64,000 nt of DNA from Mycobacterium sp. JS623 (GTDB lineage Bacteria; Actinomycetota; Actinomycetes; Mycobacteriales; Mycobacteriaceae). The stretch covers positions 3,968,001 through 4,032,000 of the forward strand of contig NC_019966.1 of NCBI RefSeq assembly GCF_000328565.1, given 5' to 3'. Positions 17,865 through 26,413 of the stretch are shown here, in pieces. The notes below the pieces were generated by a model, which saw only the letters and a program-made list of their open reading frames with translations, ran no database searches and was not told where the DNA came from. Numbering within the stretch: the first letter of the stretch is position 1; each line of letters begins with the position of its first letter. Position numbers and translations under genes: made by a program.

Positions 17865-18737
17865 GTGGCAGCTAACCGTGTCCGATCGACGGCATTGGGT
17901 TACGCGCTCCTGGCACCCAGCCTGTTCGGCGTGGTCACGTTCCTGCTGTTGCCAATGCTGGTGGTGCTGTGGCTGAGCCTGCACCGCTGGGATCTGCTCG
18001 GCCCCATTCGCTATGTCGGACTGGACAATTGGCAGTCGGTGCTGACCGACTCGTCATTTCGGACCTCGCTGCTCGTGACGCTCGCGTTCATCGCGATCGT
18101 GGTGCCCGCACAGACGGTGCTCGGACTGCTCGCGGCGGCGATGTTGGCCCGCGGGCTGCCCGGCTCCGGGTTTTTCCGCACGTTGTATGTGCTGCCGTGG
18201 ATCTGCGCGCCGTTGGCGATCGCCGTGCTGTGGCGGTGGATCCTGGCGCCCACCGACGGTGCGGTCAGTACCCTGCTCGGCCACCAGATCGAGTGGCTGA
18301 CCGATCCCAGCCTCGCGCTGCCTGTCGTATCCGCCATCGTCGTCTGGACCAACGTCGGCTACGTGACACTGTTCTTCTTGGCCGGCATCCTCAACATCCC
18401 GGCGGACATCCATAATGCGGCCCGCACCGACGGCGCCACCGCATGGCAGCGGTTTCGCCGCATCACGCTGCCGATGCTGCGGCCGACGCTGTTCTTCGTC
18501 ACGGTCACGGGCATCATCAGCGCCGCTCAGGTGTTCGACACGGTGTACGCGTTGACGCGCGGCGGCCCGCAAGGCCGCACCGATTTGGTGGCCCACCGGA
18601 TCTACGCCGAGGCGTTCGGCGCGGCGGCGGTCGGCCGCGCAGCGGTGATGGCGGTGGTGCTGTTCGTGCTGCTGGTCGGCGTGACGATCCTCCAGCATCT
18701 GTACTTTCGGCGGCGGATCACCTATGACCTCAGCTAG
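17865..18737 (+). CDS. uspA: ABC sugar transporter permease UspA
   Basis: 290 residues with six predicted membrane helices, starting with ALGYALLAPSLFGVVTFLLL. The cytoplasmic EAA loop is represented by NAARTDGATAWQRFRRITLP. It is a MalF-type permease subunit; in M. tuberculosis UspABC imports amino-sugars. GTG at 17865 lies 45 bp from the divergent tldD start; the frame is open far upstream but that part is antisense to tldD. uspB begins inside the end of this gene (14-bp overlap). No ATPase gene lies nearby; mycobacterial Usp systems share a distant ATPase. Confidence 0.92.
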   Translation: MAANRVRSTALGYALLAPSLFGVVTFLLLPMLVVLWLSLHRWDLLGPIRYVGLDNWQSVLTDSSFRTSLLVTLAFIAIVVPAQTVLGLLAAAMLARGLPGSGFFRTLYVLPWICAPLAIAVLWRWILAPTDGAVSTLLGHQIEWLTDPSLALPVVSAIVVWTNVGYVTLFFLAGILNIPADIHNAARTDGATAWQRFRRITLPMLRPTLFFVTVTGIISAAQVFDTVYALTRGGPQGRTDLVAHRIYAEAFGAAAVGRAAVMAVVLFVLLVGVTILQHLYFRRRITYDLS

Positions 18738-19551
18738 CCGCGCGGTCTCGGGCGCCGTCACCTACGCCGGGTTGGCTATCGGAGCGGCGATCACGTTGGT
18801 GCCGTTCGTGTTCGGGCTGCTGACGTCGTTCACGTCGGCGCGACAGTTCAACACGGTTTCACCGCTGTCGTGGCCGAACCCGCCGACGCTGGAGAACTAC
18901 ACCGGGCTCGGCGAGGCAGGATTCGGGCGGGCCATACTTGTCACTGCGTTGATGACCACCGTCATCCTGCTCGGGCAGATGACGTTTTCGGTGCTGGCGG
19001 CGTATGCCTTTGCCCGGCTGTACTTTCCGGGCCGCGACGCGCTGTTCTGGGTCTACATCGCGACGCTGATGGTGCCGGCCACGGTGATGGTCGTTCCGCT
19101 ATATCTGATGATGGCCGAGGCCGGGCTCCGGAATACGTTCTGGGCGTTGGTGTTGCCGTTCATGTTCGGCTCGCCGTATGCGATCTTCCTGTTGCGGGAG
19201 TACTTCCGCACCATCCCAGCCGACCTGATCAACGCCGCCCGCATCGACGGGGCCAACACCCTCGACATCATCGTGCACGTCGTGGTGCCTGCGAGCCGGC
19301 CCCTTCTGTTGACGCTGGCGCTGATCACCTGTGTCAGTCAATGGAACAATTTCATGTGGCCGTTGGTCATCACCAGCGGAAGCAAATGGCAAGTGCTGAC
19401 CGTCGCGACCGCCGGCCTGCAGTCGCGCTACAACGCGCAGTGGACCTTGGTGATGGCCGCGACGACTGTGGCGATCGTGCCGCTGATCGTGCTGTTCGTG
19501 GCGCTGGGCCGCCACATCGTCCGCTCGATCGTAGTGACGGGGCTGAAATGA
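18724..19551 (+). CDS. uspB: ABC sugar transporter permease UspB
   Basis: 275 residues, six membrane helices, MalG-type. The EAA motif is NAARIDGANTLDIIVHVVVP. Together with UspA it forms the membrane channel of the importer. It starts at ATG 18724, overlapping uspA by 14 bp, and its stop overlaps the uspC start (ATGA), so the three genes form one coupled operon. Confidence 0.93.
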   Translation: MTSASRAVSGAVTYAGLAIGAAITLVPFVFGLLTSFTSARQFNTVSPLSWPNPPTLENYTGLGEAGFGRAILVTALMTTVILLGQMTFSVLAAYAFARLYFPGRDALFWVYIATLMVPATVMVVPLYLMMAEAGLRNTFWALVLPFMFGSPYAIFLLREYFRTIPADLINAARIDGANTLDIIVHVVVPASRPLLLTLALITCVSQWNNFMWPLVITSGSKWQVLTVATAGLQSRYNAQWTLVMAATTVAIVPLIVLFVALGRHIVRSIVVTGLK

Positions 19552-20867
19552 TGATGCGCCCAAGGGTTTCCACACTCGTGGCCGCGGGGGTCGCGGTAAC
19601 GATGGCCGTACTGCTCGTCGTAGCGTTGCTGCTCGGGCAAACTGACGAAGGTGCCGGACGCACCGTGGTGACGATGCGGTTGTGGGATGAACAGGTCGCC
19701 GCGGCGTATCGCGAGTCGTTCGCAGAGTTCACCCGCGAGCATCCCGACATCGAGGTGCACGTCAACGTTGTCGCCTATTCGAGCTACTTCGACACCCTGC
19801 GGACCGATGTGGCCGGCGGCAGCGCCGACGACATCTTCTGGCTGTCGAACGCCTACTTCTCTAGATACGCCGACAGCGGCAGGCTGATGCGTGTCAACGC
19901 CTCTCAGGCGTGGGACCGCTCGGTGGTCGATCAGTTCACCCGCGACGGTGTTTTGTGGGGGGTGCCGCAGCTGACCGATGCCGGCATCGCGTTGTACTTC
20001 AACGCCGATCTCTTGGACGCCGCCGGCGTGCAACTGAAAGAGCTGCCGGCGCTGCACTGGTCACCCGATGGCGACGACACACTGAGGTCGCTGCTGGGCC
20101 GGTTGACGTTAGACATCGACGGGCGAACCGCGGGCACACCGGGTTTCGATGCGACGCGGATCCGCCAGTGGGGCTACAACGCAGCTAACGACCTACAGGG
20201 CATCTACCTCAACTACATCGGGTCGGTGGGTGGAGTGTTCTCCAACGGTGACCGGTTTGCGTTCGATAACCCGCAGGCGGCTGCGGCATTCGAATACTTG
20301 GTGCGGCTGATCAACTCCGATCACGTTGCGCCGCCCGCGTCCGATACCAATGACAACGGCGACTTTTCCCGAAATCAGTTCTTGCAGGGGCGGATGGCGC
20401 TATTCCAGTCCGGCACGTACAACTTGGCCGCTGTTGCGAACCAGGCGCCGTTTCGGTGGGGCGTGGCCATGTTGCCGTCGGGGCCGAAGGGCCGCGTCAG
20501 CGTCACCAACGGCATTGCCGCCGCGGGCAATTCGGCCAGCAAGCATCCCGATGCGGTGCGGCAGGTGCTCGCGTGGATGGGTAGTCGGCGCGGCAACGAA
20601 TACCTCGGCTCCAAGGGCTCCGCGATCCCCGCAGTGCTCGCAGCGCAGCCGGTCTACAACAAGTATTGGGCGTCACGCGGCGTCGACGTCAGCCCATTCT
20701 TCAAGGTGCTCAACGGACCTCGCATCCCTGCTCCCGGCGGCGCGGGGTTCGCCGCGGGATTCGATGCGCTGAAACCGTATTTCGACGAGATGTTTCTTGG
20801 CCGTGCCGACGTGTCGACCAGCCTCGCCGAGGCGCAAAAAGCGGCCAATGCCGCGGCAGAACGTTGA
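19548..20867 (+). CDS. uspC: Sugar-binding protein UspC of the ABC importer
   Basis: 439 residues. A hydrophobic N-terminal segment (LVAAGVAVTMAVLLVVALLL) is followed by an extracytoplasmic solute-binding domain of cluster B (EFTREHPDIEVHVNVV; VPQLTDAGIALYFNADLL; the F..GRMALFQSGTYNL region). It should deliver amino-sugars or related carbohydrates to UspAB. Unlike many such proteins it has no cysteine in a lipobox, so it is probably anchored by the uncleaved helix or released rather than lipidated. Three consecutive ATG codons (19548, 19551, 19554) can start it; the first overlaps the uspB stop. Confidence 0.92.
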   Translation: MMMRPRVSTLVAAGVAVTMAVLLVVALLLGQTDEGAGRTVVTMRLWDEQVAAAYRESFAEFTREHPDIEVHVNVVAYSSYFDTLRTDVAGGSADDIFWLSNAYFSRYADSGRLMRVNASQAWDRSVVDQFTRDGVLWGVPQLTDAGIALYFNADLLDAAGVQLKELPALHWSPDGDDTLRSLLGRLTLDIDGRTAGTPGFDATRIRQWGYNAANDLQGIYLNYIGSVGGVFSNGDRFAFDNPQAAAAFEYLVRLINSDHVAPPASDTNDNGDFSRNQFLQGRMALFQSGTYNLAAVANQAPFRWGVAMLPSGPKGRVSVTNGIAAAGNSASKHPDAVRQVLAWMGSRRGNEYLGSKGSAIPAVLAAQPVYNKYWASRGVDVSPFFKVLNGPRIPAPGGAGFAAGFDALKPYFDEMFLGRADVSTSLAEAQKAANAAAER

Positions 20868-20919
20868 CTCTGCGTAGAGGGCGCAAAAGTGCGAGTAGCC
20901 CACGCCGTCAACGCAGAGT
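20867..20919. terminator. Inverted repeat between convergent uspC and ecfT
   Basis: ACTCTGCGT (20867-20875) and ACGCAGAGT (20911-20919) are exact complements enclosing 35 nt that can themselves pair (GGGC...GCCC). It begins at the last base of the uspC stop codon and ends 9 bp from the stop of the convergent ecfT gene, so it could end transcription from both sides. There is no U-tract. Confidence 0.5.
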
Positions 20920-20928
20920 GAACCGACG

Positions 20929-21762
20929 CTAGAGCGTGCCCAAGACCGTTAGTTCGAGTGTCAGCGCTACCGCGCACACGACGACAACGATCGAAAGCGC
21001 CACCCAGTCGGCGCGTTTCGGCCCCGTCGGCGCGGCGGAGATCTGGCCGGCGCCGCCGCGCGCGGTGATCGCGTCACCCATTTCGTCGGCGCGTCGCAGC
21101 GCCACGGTGATGCCGGCCGCGAGAATGTCGACGACCTCAAGCGCCCACCGCTTCCGGCGCTGTCGCCGCGTGGTGGGCACCATTTTCGGCCGGAGTCTGC
21201 GCGCTGCGTAGAGCACGCGGAATTCGTCGATCAACATCGGAAAAGCCCGCAACGCCAACGCCAACGCCACCGCCCAGTCGTCAACCGGTACCCGCAGCGG
21301 GCGCAGCGGCTTGCCCAATGTCGCCACGGCGGGCGCGATTTCGGCGACATTGGTGGTCCACGACACCATTGCGCCCAGCCCGAGTAACACGATCGACACC
21401 GCGGTGATGCGCAGGAAAGTCAGTACCCCGCCCAGCGCGAGGTGTACCGAGCCGAGGTCGATGACGGGGCTGCCACCGGCGAACGCCGCCGTGGCCCCGC
21501 CGATGAAGAGGAATACCCAGAGCCACCGCGGTATCGACGGCAGCGTGCCGCGCTGGATGCCCGCCAGCCACGCCGTAGTCAGGATCAGGGCGGCCACCAG
21601 GCCGATCGGCACCCAGCCAGGATAGAAGGTCAACAGCACGCCGATCCCCGCGACCGCGATGAGTTTCGTTCCTGCCCAGAGCCGATGGATAACGGTGTCG
21701 CCCGGCACCGGCCGCAACAGGACGACGGGCGCGCGCTGCCGACTCGTGGCTGGTGCAGTCAT
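20929..21762 (-). CDS. ECF transporter transmembrane protein (EcfT/CbiQ family)
   Basis: 277 residues with about five membrane helices. The family-typical cytoplasmic helix appears as [25 protein letters not shown], and further on [12 protein letters not shown]; these carry the Ala-Arg-x motifs that couple to the ATPases. It is the T component of an energy-coupling-factor vitamin or metal importer. ATG at 21762 overlaps the upstream ATPase gene by 4 bp. Corresponds to Rv2325c. The substrate is unknown. Confidence 0.88.
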   Translation of the reverse strand: MTAPATSRQRAPVVLLRPVPGDTVIHRLWAGTKLIAVAGIGVLLTFYPGWVPIGLVAALILTTAWLAGIQRGTLPSIPRWLWVFLFIGGATAAFAGGSPVIDLGSVHLALGGVLTFLRITAVSIVLLGLGAMVSWTTNVAEIAPAVATLGKPLRPLRVPVDDWAVALALALRAFPMLIDEFRVLYAARRLRPKMVPTTRRQRRKRWALEVVDILAAGITVALRRADEMGDAITARGGAGQISAAPTGPKRADWVALSIVVVVCAVALTLELTVLGTL

Positions 21763-23798
21763 GACATTCCTCCGGCGGTCGTCGGGGCCGCCAACTGGCC
21801 ATTGTGCAGATGCAGAGTGCGGGGGCACAGGTCCTCGAGGCCCGAAAAATCATGGGAGATAACGACAACCGTCAGACCCGCAGTGCGGCGCAGCTCTTCC
21901 AACAGCCGCAACAGGCCACGCTGACTCGCCGCGTCCAGGCCGGCCAGCGGTTCGTCGAGGATGAGCGCCCGCGGTGAGCGGGCAAGCAGTCCGGCAAGCA
22001 CGACCCGGCGCATCTGGCCGCCGCTGAGCTGGTCGATGCGCCGCTTGGCCAGTCCAGGATCAAGGCCCACCGTGCCCAGCGCGGCCACCACGCGGTCGTG
22101 ATCGCGGTGCGAAAAGCCGGCAGCCGACGCCACTTCCAGGTCGACGCGGCTACGCATCAGCTGCAGCCTGGCCGCCTGGAACGAGATCGCCACCGCGCCG
22201 ACCTGGTCGGAAACGGGCTTACCATCCAGCAGACAATCGCCCATCGTCGGAACCGTCAGTCCTGCCATGATCCACGCCAGCGTCGACTTGCCCGATCCAT
22301 TCAGACCGTGGATGAGCAAGCCGTCGCCCTCGTGGACGACGAAGTTGATGTCGCGCAGAGCCGTTGTCGCCCAAGGTGTTCCGCTGGCGTATTCGTGTCC
22401 GACGCCGTTGAGTTCGAGGACGGCCTTGTCGGCGTCATGCGCGACGGGCATGGTAGCCGACGGCGCGGCGGCGGTCTCCACCATCGCGGTGTTGTCGGCC
22501 GCGCCGTTTCCGGTCAGGTTGATCACGCGGTCGGCGGCATCGGCTTCGCTGTTGTAGTGCGTGATGTGCACCAGCGACATCCGGTGATGTTGGGTCAGAC
22601 CGGACAACACCGACATCAACCCGTCGCGCCCATCCTGGTCGACCATGCTGGTCACCTCGTCGGCGATCAACAGCGACGGCTCCCGCGCCAACGCCGCTGC
22701 CACCGCGAGGCGCTGCAGTTCGCCACCCGACAGACCGCCGGTGTCTCGCTCGGCCAGACCGTCGAGCCCGACCTCGCTCAGCAACTGATGCACGTCGATG
22801 GTCTTGCCCGGCGGCAATCCCCACACCACGTCGTCGGCAACGCGGGTACCAAGCACCTGGCTCTCCGGGTGCTGCATGATCACCGCGGTGCCGCCGAGCT
22901 TGCCGAGGCCGACGGCGCCCGAACGCTCGATCGTCCCCGAGGTGGGTTCGCGGCCGGCAAGCATCAACATCAGCGTGGTCTTGCCAGAGCCGTTCGCGCC
23001 GGTCACCGCTACGTGCTCGCCAGGGTCCACGCTCAGCGAGACCGGGCCCAGAGCGTCGTGGTCGGCCTTGGGATAGCGGAACCGGACGTCGTGCAGCCGC
23101 GTCGGCACCGGTGCGATCGGTCCGGTGTCGGTCGACGACTCGAGCTTGTGCACATCCGGAATCCCGAGCAGCCGCGCCATCACCCGCGACAACGCCCACC
23201 AGCCGATGAGCGTGACGGAGACGATGGACAGCACCGACGAACCGAAGAACAGGAACGGCCAGTAGTGCAGCGCTGTCGCGAAGTCGTGCTTGAGCCTCTC
23301 GGCTGCCGGCTCCATGTCAGGAATGCGGGCGAGGATCGCGGCGAGCCCGTTGATGTTGGCGGTCACGGAATCGAAGAGCAGGTGGCGCAGGCGCGCGAGG
23401 ATCGCCAGCGCCGTCACCGTGACGACACCGAACAGGGAGCCCGCGATGACCGCCGCACAGAACACCGTGAAGATGCCCCGCCCGCGCCGCTTGACGATCC
23501 CGGTCAGCCCGCCGATGTATGCGCAGTTGACCACGGTCATGAAGCCGCCCATCCCGGCGATGAGAAAAGCGATGACGGCGCCTGCCACGGTCGCTGCGAT
23601 CAACACGCGAAGCCGATACCGATACGCGAGCAGGCCCATCGGGACGGTGCCGAGCAAGGAGACACCGGCCGCGAATGGAACGACGACGGCGATGATCGCG
23701 GTGGCCGCGCATAGTGCTGCCATCACCGAGGCTTGGGCTAGTTCGACCGGTTGAAGCGAGCCGGCCCGTCGAGAGGCCGTGGGCTCGGTCGCGGTCAT
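21759..23798 (-). CDS. ECF-type ABC transporter: membrane domain fused to two ATPase domains
   Basis: 679 residues. Residues about 10-215 form 5-6 membrane helices resembling an S-component or DUF2232-type domain. Two ABC ATPase domains follow: Walker [10 protein letters not shown] with [15 protein letters not shown] and LLIADEVTS, then Walker [10 protein letters not shown] with [15 protein letters not shown] and LILDEPLAG. In the first domain the catalytic Glu after Walker B is present (ADE), so both sites look usable. Together with the downstream EcfT it makes a complete ECF importer from two genes. ATG 23798 fits; the frame upstream crosses into the shared promoter. Corresponds to Rv2326c. 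Confidence 0.9.
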   Translation of the reverse strand: MTATEPTASRRAGSLQPVELAQASVMAALCAATAIIAVVVPFAAGVSLLGTVPMGLLAYRYRLRVLIAATVAGAVIAFLIAGMGGFMTVVNCAYIGGLTGIVKRRGRGIFTVFCAAVIAGSLFGVVTVTALAILARLRHLLFDSVTANINGLAAILARIPDMEPAAERLKHDFATALHYWPFLFFGSSVLSIVSVTLIGWWALSRVMARLLGIPDVHKLESSTDTGPIAPVPTRLHDVRFRYPKADHDALGPVSLSVDPGEHVAVTGANGSGKTTLMLMLAGREPTSGTIERSGAVGLGKLGGTAVIMQHPESQVLGTRVADDVVWGLPPGKTIDVHQLLSEVGLDGLAERDTGGLSGGELQRLAVAAALAREPSLLIADEVTSMVDQDGRDGLMSVLSGLTQHHRMSLVHITHYNSEADAADRVINLTGNGAADNTAMVETAAAPSATMPVAHDADKAVLELNGVGHEYASGTPWATTALRDINFVVHEGDGLLIHGLNGSGKSTLAWIMAGLTVPTMGDCLLDGKPVSDQVGAVAISFQAARLQLMRSRVDLEVASAAGFSHRDHDRVVAALGTVGLDPGLAKRRIDQLSGGQMRRVVLAGLLARSPRALILDEPLAGLDAASQRGLLRLLEELRRTAGLTVVVISHDFSGLEDLCPRTLHLHNGQLAAPTTAGGMS

Positions 23799-23865
23799 TT
23801 CTCGATTCTGCCAGCCGCCGGCGCAGTGCCCTGACGACCACGCTGTGAGCGGCCACACTGCGCAG

Positions 23866-23891
23866 CGTTTGAAACGCATAGTAAACCTATG
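23866..23891. promoter_or_regulatory. Twin palindromes in the divergent ECF-transporter / marR promoter
   Basis: Two adjacent inverted repeats lie between the divergent starts: CGTTT-G-AAACG (23866-23876) and CATAG-N5-CTATG (23877-23891). TAATCA-like -10 sequences follow about 10 bp before the marR start, which suggests a leaderless marR transcript. MarR proteins usually bind such palindromes in their own promoters, so this site may control both directions. Confidence 0.5.
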
Positions 23892-23904
23892 TAATCATGG
23901 TCTG

Positions 23905-24339
23905 ATGACCTCGCCGCTCGGAGCCGATCTGCTGGCGGTGGTGGCCCGGATCAACCGGCTGGCCACGCAGCGGGTCCGCATGCCACTTGGATTCGCCCAA
24001 GCGCGGCTGCTGTCCACGATCGAGGATCAAGGCGCGGCCCGGATATCCGACCTGGCCGCGCTCGACCATTGCTCGCAGCCGACGATGACCACCCAGGTTC
24101 GCCGGCTTGAAGACGCGGGCCTGGTATCGCGCACCGTCGACCCCGACGACGCGCGGGCGGTACTGATTCGCATTACCCCCAAGGGGGTCGACACGCTTCG
24201 GCAAGTGCGCGTCGACCGTGGCGCGGCCATCGACCCGTACCTGGAGCGGCTCGACGCCGCTGATCGCCAAACCCTCAGCGACGCCGTGCGCGTCATGCGG
24301 AACCTCCTCCTCGAGGCCGCCCCCGCCCCCACCAAGTAA
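23905..24339 (+). CDS. MarR-family transcriptional regulator
   Basis: 144 residues. The winged-helix domain is clear: RISDLAALDHCSQPTMTTQV (recognition region), RRLEDAGLVSRTVDPDDARAV (wing) and LIRITPKGVDTL. It is a dimeric repressor expected to respond to a small ligand. ATG 23905 is chosen over the upstream in-frame start because the protein then begins at the usual MarR helix. It is divergent from the ECF transporter and 26 bp upstream of an MFS exporter gene. Corresponds to Rv2327. Confidence 0.9.
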   Translation: MTSPLGADLLAVVARINRLATQRVRMPLGFAQARLLSTIEDQGAARISDLAALDHCSQPTMTTQVRRLEDAGLVSRTVDPDDARAVLIRITPKGVDTLRQVRVDRGAAIDPYLERLDAADRQTLSDAVRVMRNLLLEAAPAPTK

Positions 24340-24365
24340 CAACCGAAAAGGAGAAGCCGCACCAT

Positions 24366-25577
24366 ATGTGGCGTCAACCCAAGGCTGTCTGGGCCGTTGC
24401 CTTCGCGTCCGTCGTCGCTTTCATGGGCATTGGTCTCGTCGACCCCATCCTCAAACCGATCGCCGACAATCTGAACGCCTCCGCGTCGCAGGTGTCGCTG
24501 TTGTTCACCAGCTATATGGCGGTGATGGGTGTCGCCATGCTCATCACCGGTGTGGTGGCCAGCCGGATCGGCCCCAAGCGCACGCTGCTGATCGGCCTGT
24601 TGATCATCATTGCCGGCGCGGCTCTGGCAGGGATGTCCGACACAGTGTCAGAAATCGTTGGCTGGCGGGCTCTTTGGGGCCTGGGCAACGCGCTGTTCAT
24701 CGCCACCGCCCTGGCCACCATCGTCAGCTCCGCGCGCGGATCAGTCGCGCAGGCGATCATTCTCTATGAGGCGGCGCTGGGCCTCGGTATCGCGGTCGGG
24801 CCGTTGGTCGGCGGTGTGCTCGGCTCGATCTCATGGCGCGGACCCTTCTTCGGGGTGTCGGCCCTGATGGCGGTTGCGCTGGTCGTCACCGCATTCCTGC
24901 TGCCATCCACGCCGCGCGCCGAACGCCCCACCACGCTGGCCGACCCGTTCCGCGCGTTGCGCCACCGCGGCCTGCTCGGCGTCGCAATCACCGCGCTGCT
25001 GTACAACTTTGGCTTCTTCACGCTGCTGGCGTTCACGCCGTTTCCGCTCGACATGAGCGCGCATCAGATCGGGCTGATCTTCTTCGGCTGGGGCCTCGCG
25101 CTGGCCTTCACGTCGGTAGTCGTCGCGCCTCGACTGCAGCACCGCTTCGGCACCGTGCCCACCCTCGTGGTCAACCTGCTGGCGATGACGGCGACGCTGA
25201 TGGTGATGGCCATCGGTACCGACAACAAGGCCGTGTTAGCGACGTGCGTCGTGGTCGCGGGTCTGTTCATCGGCATCAACAACACGCTGATCACCGAGAC
25301 CGTCATGAAGGCAGCCCCCGTGGAACGCGGGGTGGCTTCGGCCGCATACAGTTTCGTGCGATTCGCCGGTGCAGCGCTGGCGCCTTGGCTGGCCGGTTTG
25401 CTCGGCGAGCAGGTCAGCGTGCACCTGCCGTTCTGGGTCGGCGCGGCCGCGGTGCTGCTCGGTGCGGGCGTGCTGTTCGCGACGCGTCAGCACCTGGTCG
25501 GCATCGACGTCGAGGACTCCGAACTCGACGAGATCACCGAGCAGGCGACGGCGATCACCGTCGGCAACGAGAGCTGA
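24366..25577 (+). CDS. MFS transporter (drug/metabolite efflux type)
   Basis: 403 residues with 12 predicted membrane helices. The conserved loop 2-3 motif A is ASRIGPKRTLLIG, and motif C-like LYEAALGLGIAVGPLVGG sits in helix 5, which marks drug:H+ antiporters. An AAAAGGAG sequence upstream is followed by ATG 24366. Together with the preceding marR gene it forms a regulator-exporter operon, so expression is probably induced by a compound it exports. The substrate is unknown. Confidence 0.9.
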   Translation: MWRQPKAVWAVAFASVVAFMGIGLVDPILKPIADNLNASASQVSLLFTSYMAVMGVAMLITGVVASRIGPKRTLLIGLLIIIAGAALAGMSDTVSEIVGWRALWGLGNALFIATALATIVSSARGSVAQAIILYEAALGLGIAVGPLVGGVLGSISWRGPFFGVSALMAVALVVTAFLLPSTPRAERPTTLADPFRALRHRGLLGVAITALLYNFGFFTLLAFTPFPLDMSAHQIGLIFFGWGLALAFTSVVVAPRLQHRFGTVPTLVVNLLAMTATLMVMAIGTDNKAVLATCVVVAGLFIGINNTLITETVMKAAPVERGVASAAYSFVRFAGAALAPWLAGLLGEQVSVHLPFWVGAAAVLLGAGVLFATRQHLVGIDVEDSELDEITEQATAITVGNES

Positions 25578-25580
25578 TCC

Positions 25581-26312
25581 TCACACCACCGCTCCGACGA
25601 GGTGGCCGACGAGATAGGTCGCGGCGATCGCGACTGTCCCAAACATCAACTGACGCAAGGACGCAAACCACAGCGGCTTCTTGGTATACCGAGCCGCGAC
25701 TGCCCCTGCGACCATTAGCCCGACACCGCCGAAAACCATTCCCAACCACAGCGACGTGAAGCCGAGGAAATATGGGATCAGTGGGACGATGGCGCCGATG
25801 GCGAACATGACGAAGCTCGAGCCGGCCGCGACCCAAGGCGACGGCTTTTCGTCCGGGTGGACGCCCAGCTCTTGTGCCACATGCACATTCAGCGCCCGAT
25901 CCTCGTCGCGGTGAATTTCCTCGGACGCCTTTTCCGCTGTCTCGGGACTCATACCCATCTCGACGAGCATCCACACCAACTCGGTTTCTTCTGCCTCGGG
26001 ATGATTGGTCAACGCCCGCCGCTCCATCCGCACCTCGGCGTCGAGCTGCTCGTTGGCCGTGGTGACCGACGTGTACTCGCCCAACGCCATGGAAAACGCG
26101 CCAGCGACCAGGCCGGCGAAACCGCTGATCACCACGGTGTGCGCATCGGCCGCAGCGCCAACACCCGCGATCAGCGCGGTGTTGCTGACGAGGCCGTCCA
26201 TCGCGCCGAAGGTCGCTGCGCGCAGCCAACCGCCCGAAACATCCGAGTGGCGATGGTGCGGGATGTGGGGCATGCCGGTCGGAGATACCGGCACCTCGTC
26301 GGAGTCCGTCAT
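25581..26312 (-). CDS. VIT1/CCC1-family iron or manganese transporter
   Basis: 243 residues. The membrane segments are WLRAATFGAMDGLVSNTALI, a second helix AHTVVISGFAGLVAGAFSMALGEY and three C-terminal helices. The amphipathic Glu-rich cytoplasmic region (EAEETELVWMLVEMGMSPETAEKASEEI) matches the metal-binding domain of the family. It is expected to transport Fe(II) or Mn(II). It ends convergently 3 bp from the MFS gene. Confidence 0.9.
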   Translation of the reverse strand: MTDSDEVPVSPTGMPHIPHHRHSDVSGGWLRAATFGAMDGLVSNTALIAGVGAAADAHTVVISGFAGLVAGAFSMALGEYTSVTTANEQLDAEVRMERRALTNHPEAEETELVWMLVEMGMSPETAEKASEEIHRDEDRALNVHVAQELGVHPDEKPSPWVAAGSSFVMFAIGAIVPLIPYFLGFTSLWLGMVFGGVGLMVAGAVAARYTKKPLWFASLRQLMFGTVAIAATYLVGHLVGAVV

Positions 26313-26413
26313 GCAGAAGATTCAACGCTACGGGTTTCTGCTGGTCTAGCAAGGTTTGCCTAGGTTTCTGACATCACAGTTTGCCGGGGCGCCAGAAGGG
26401 CTAACGTCTCGGT

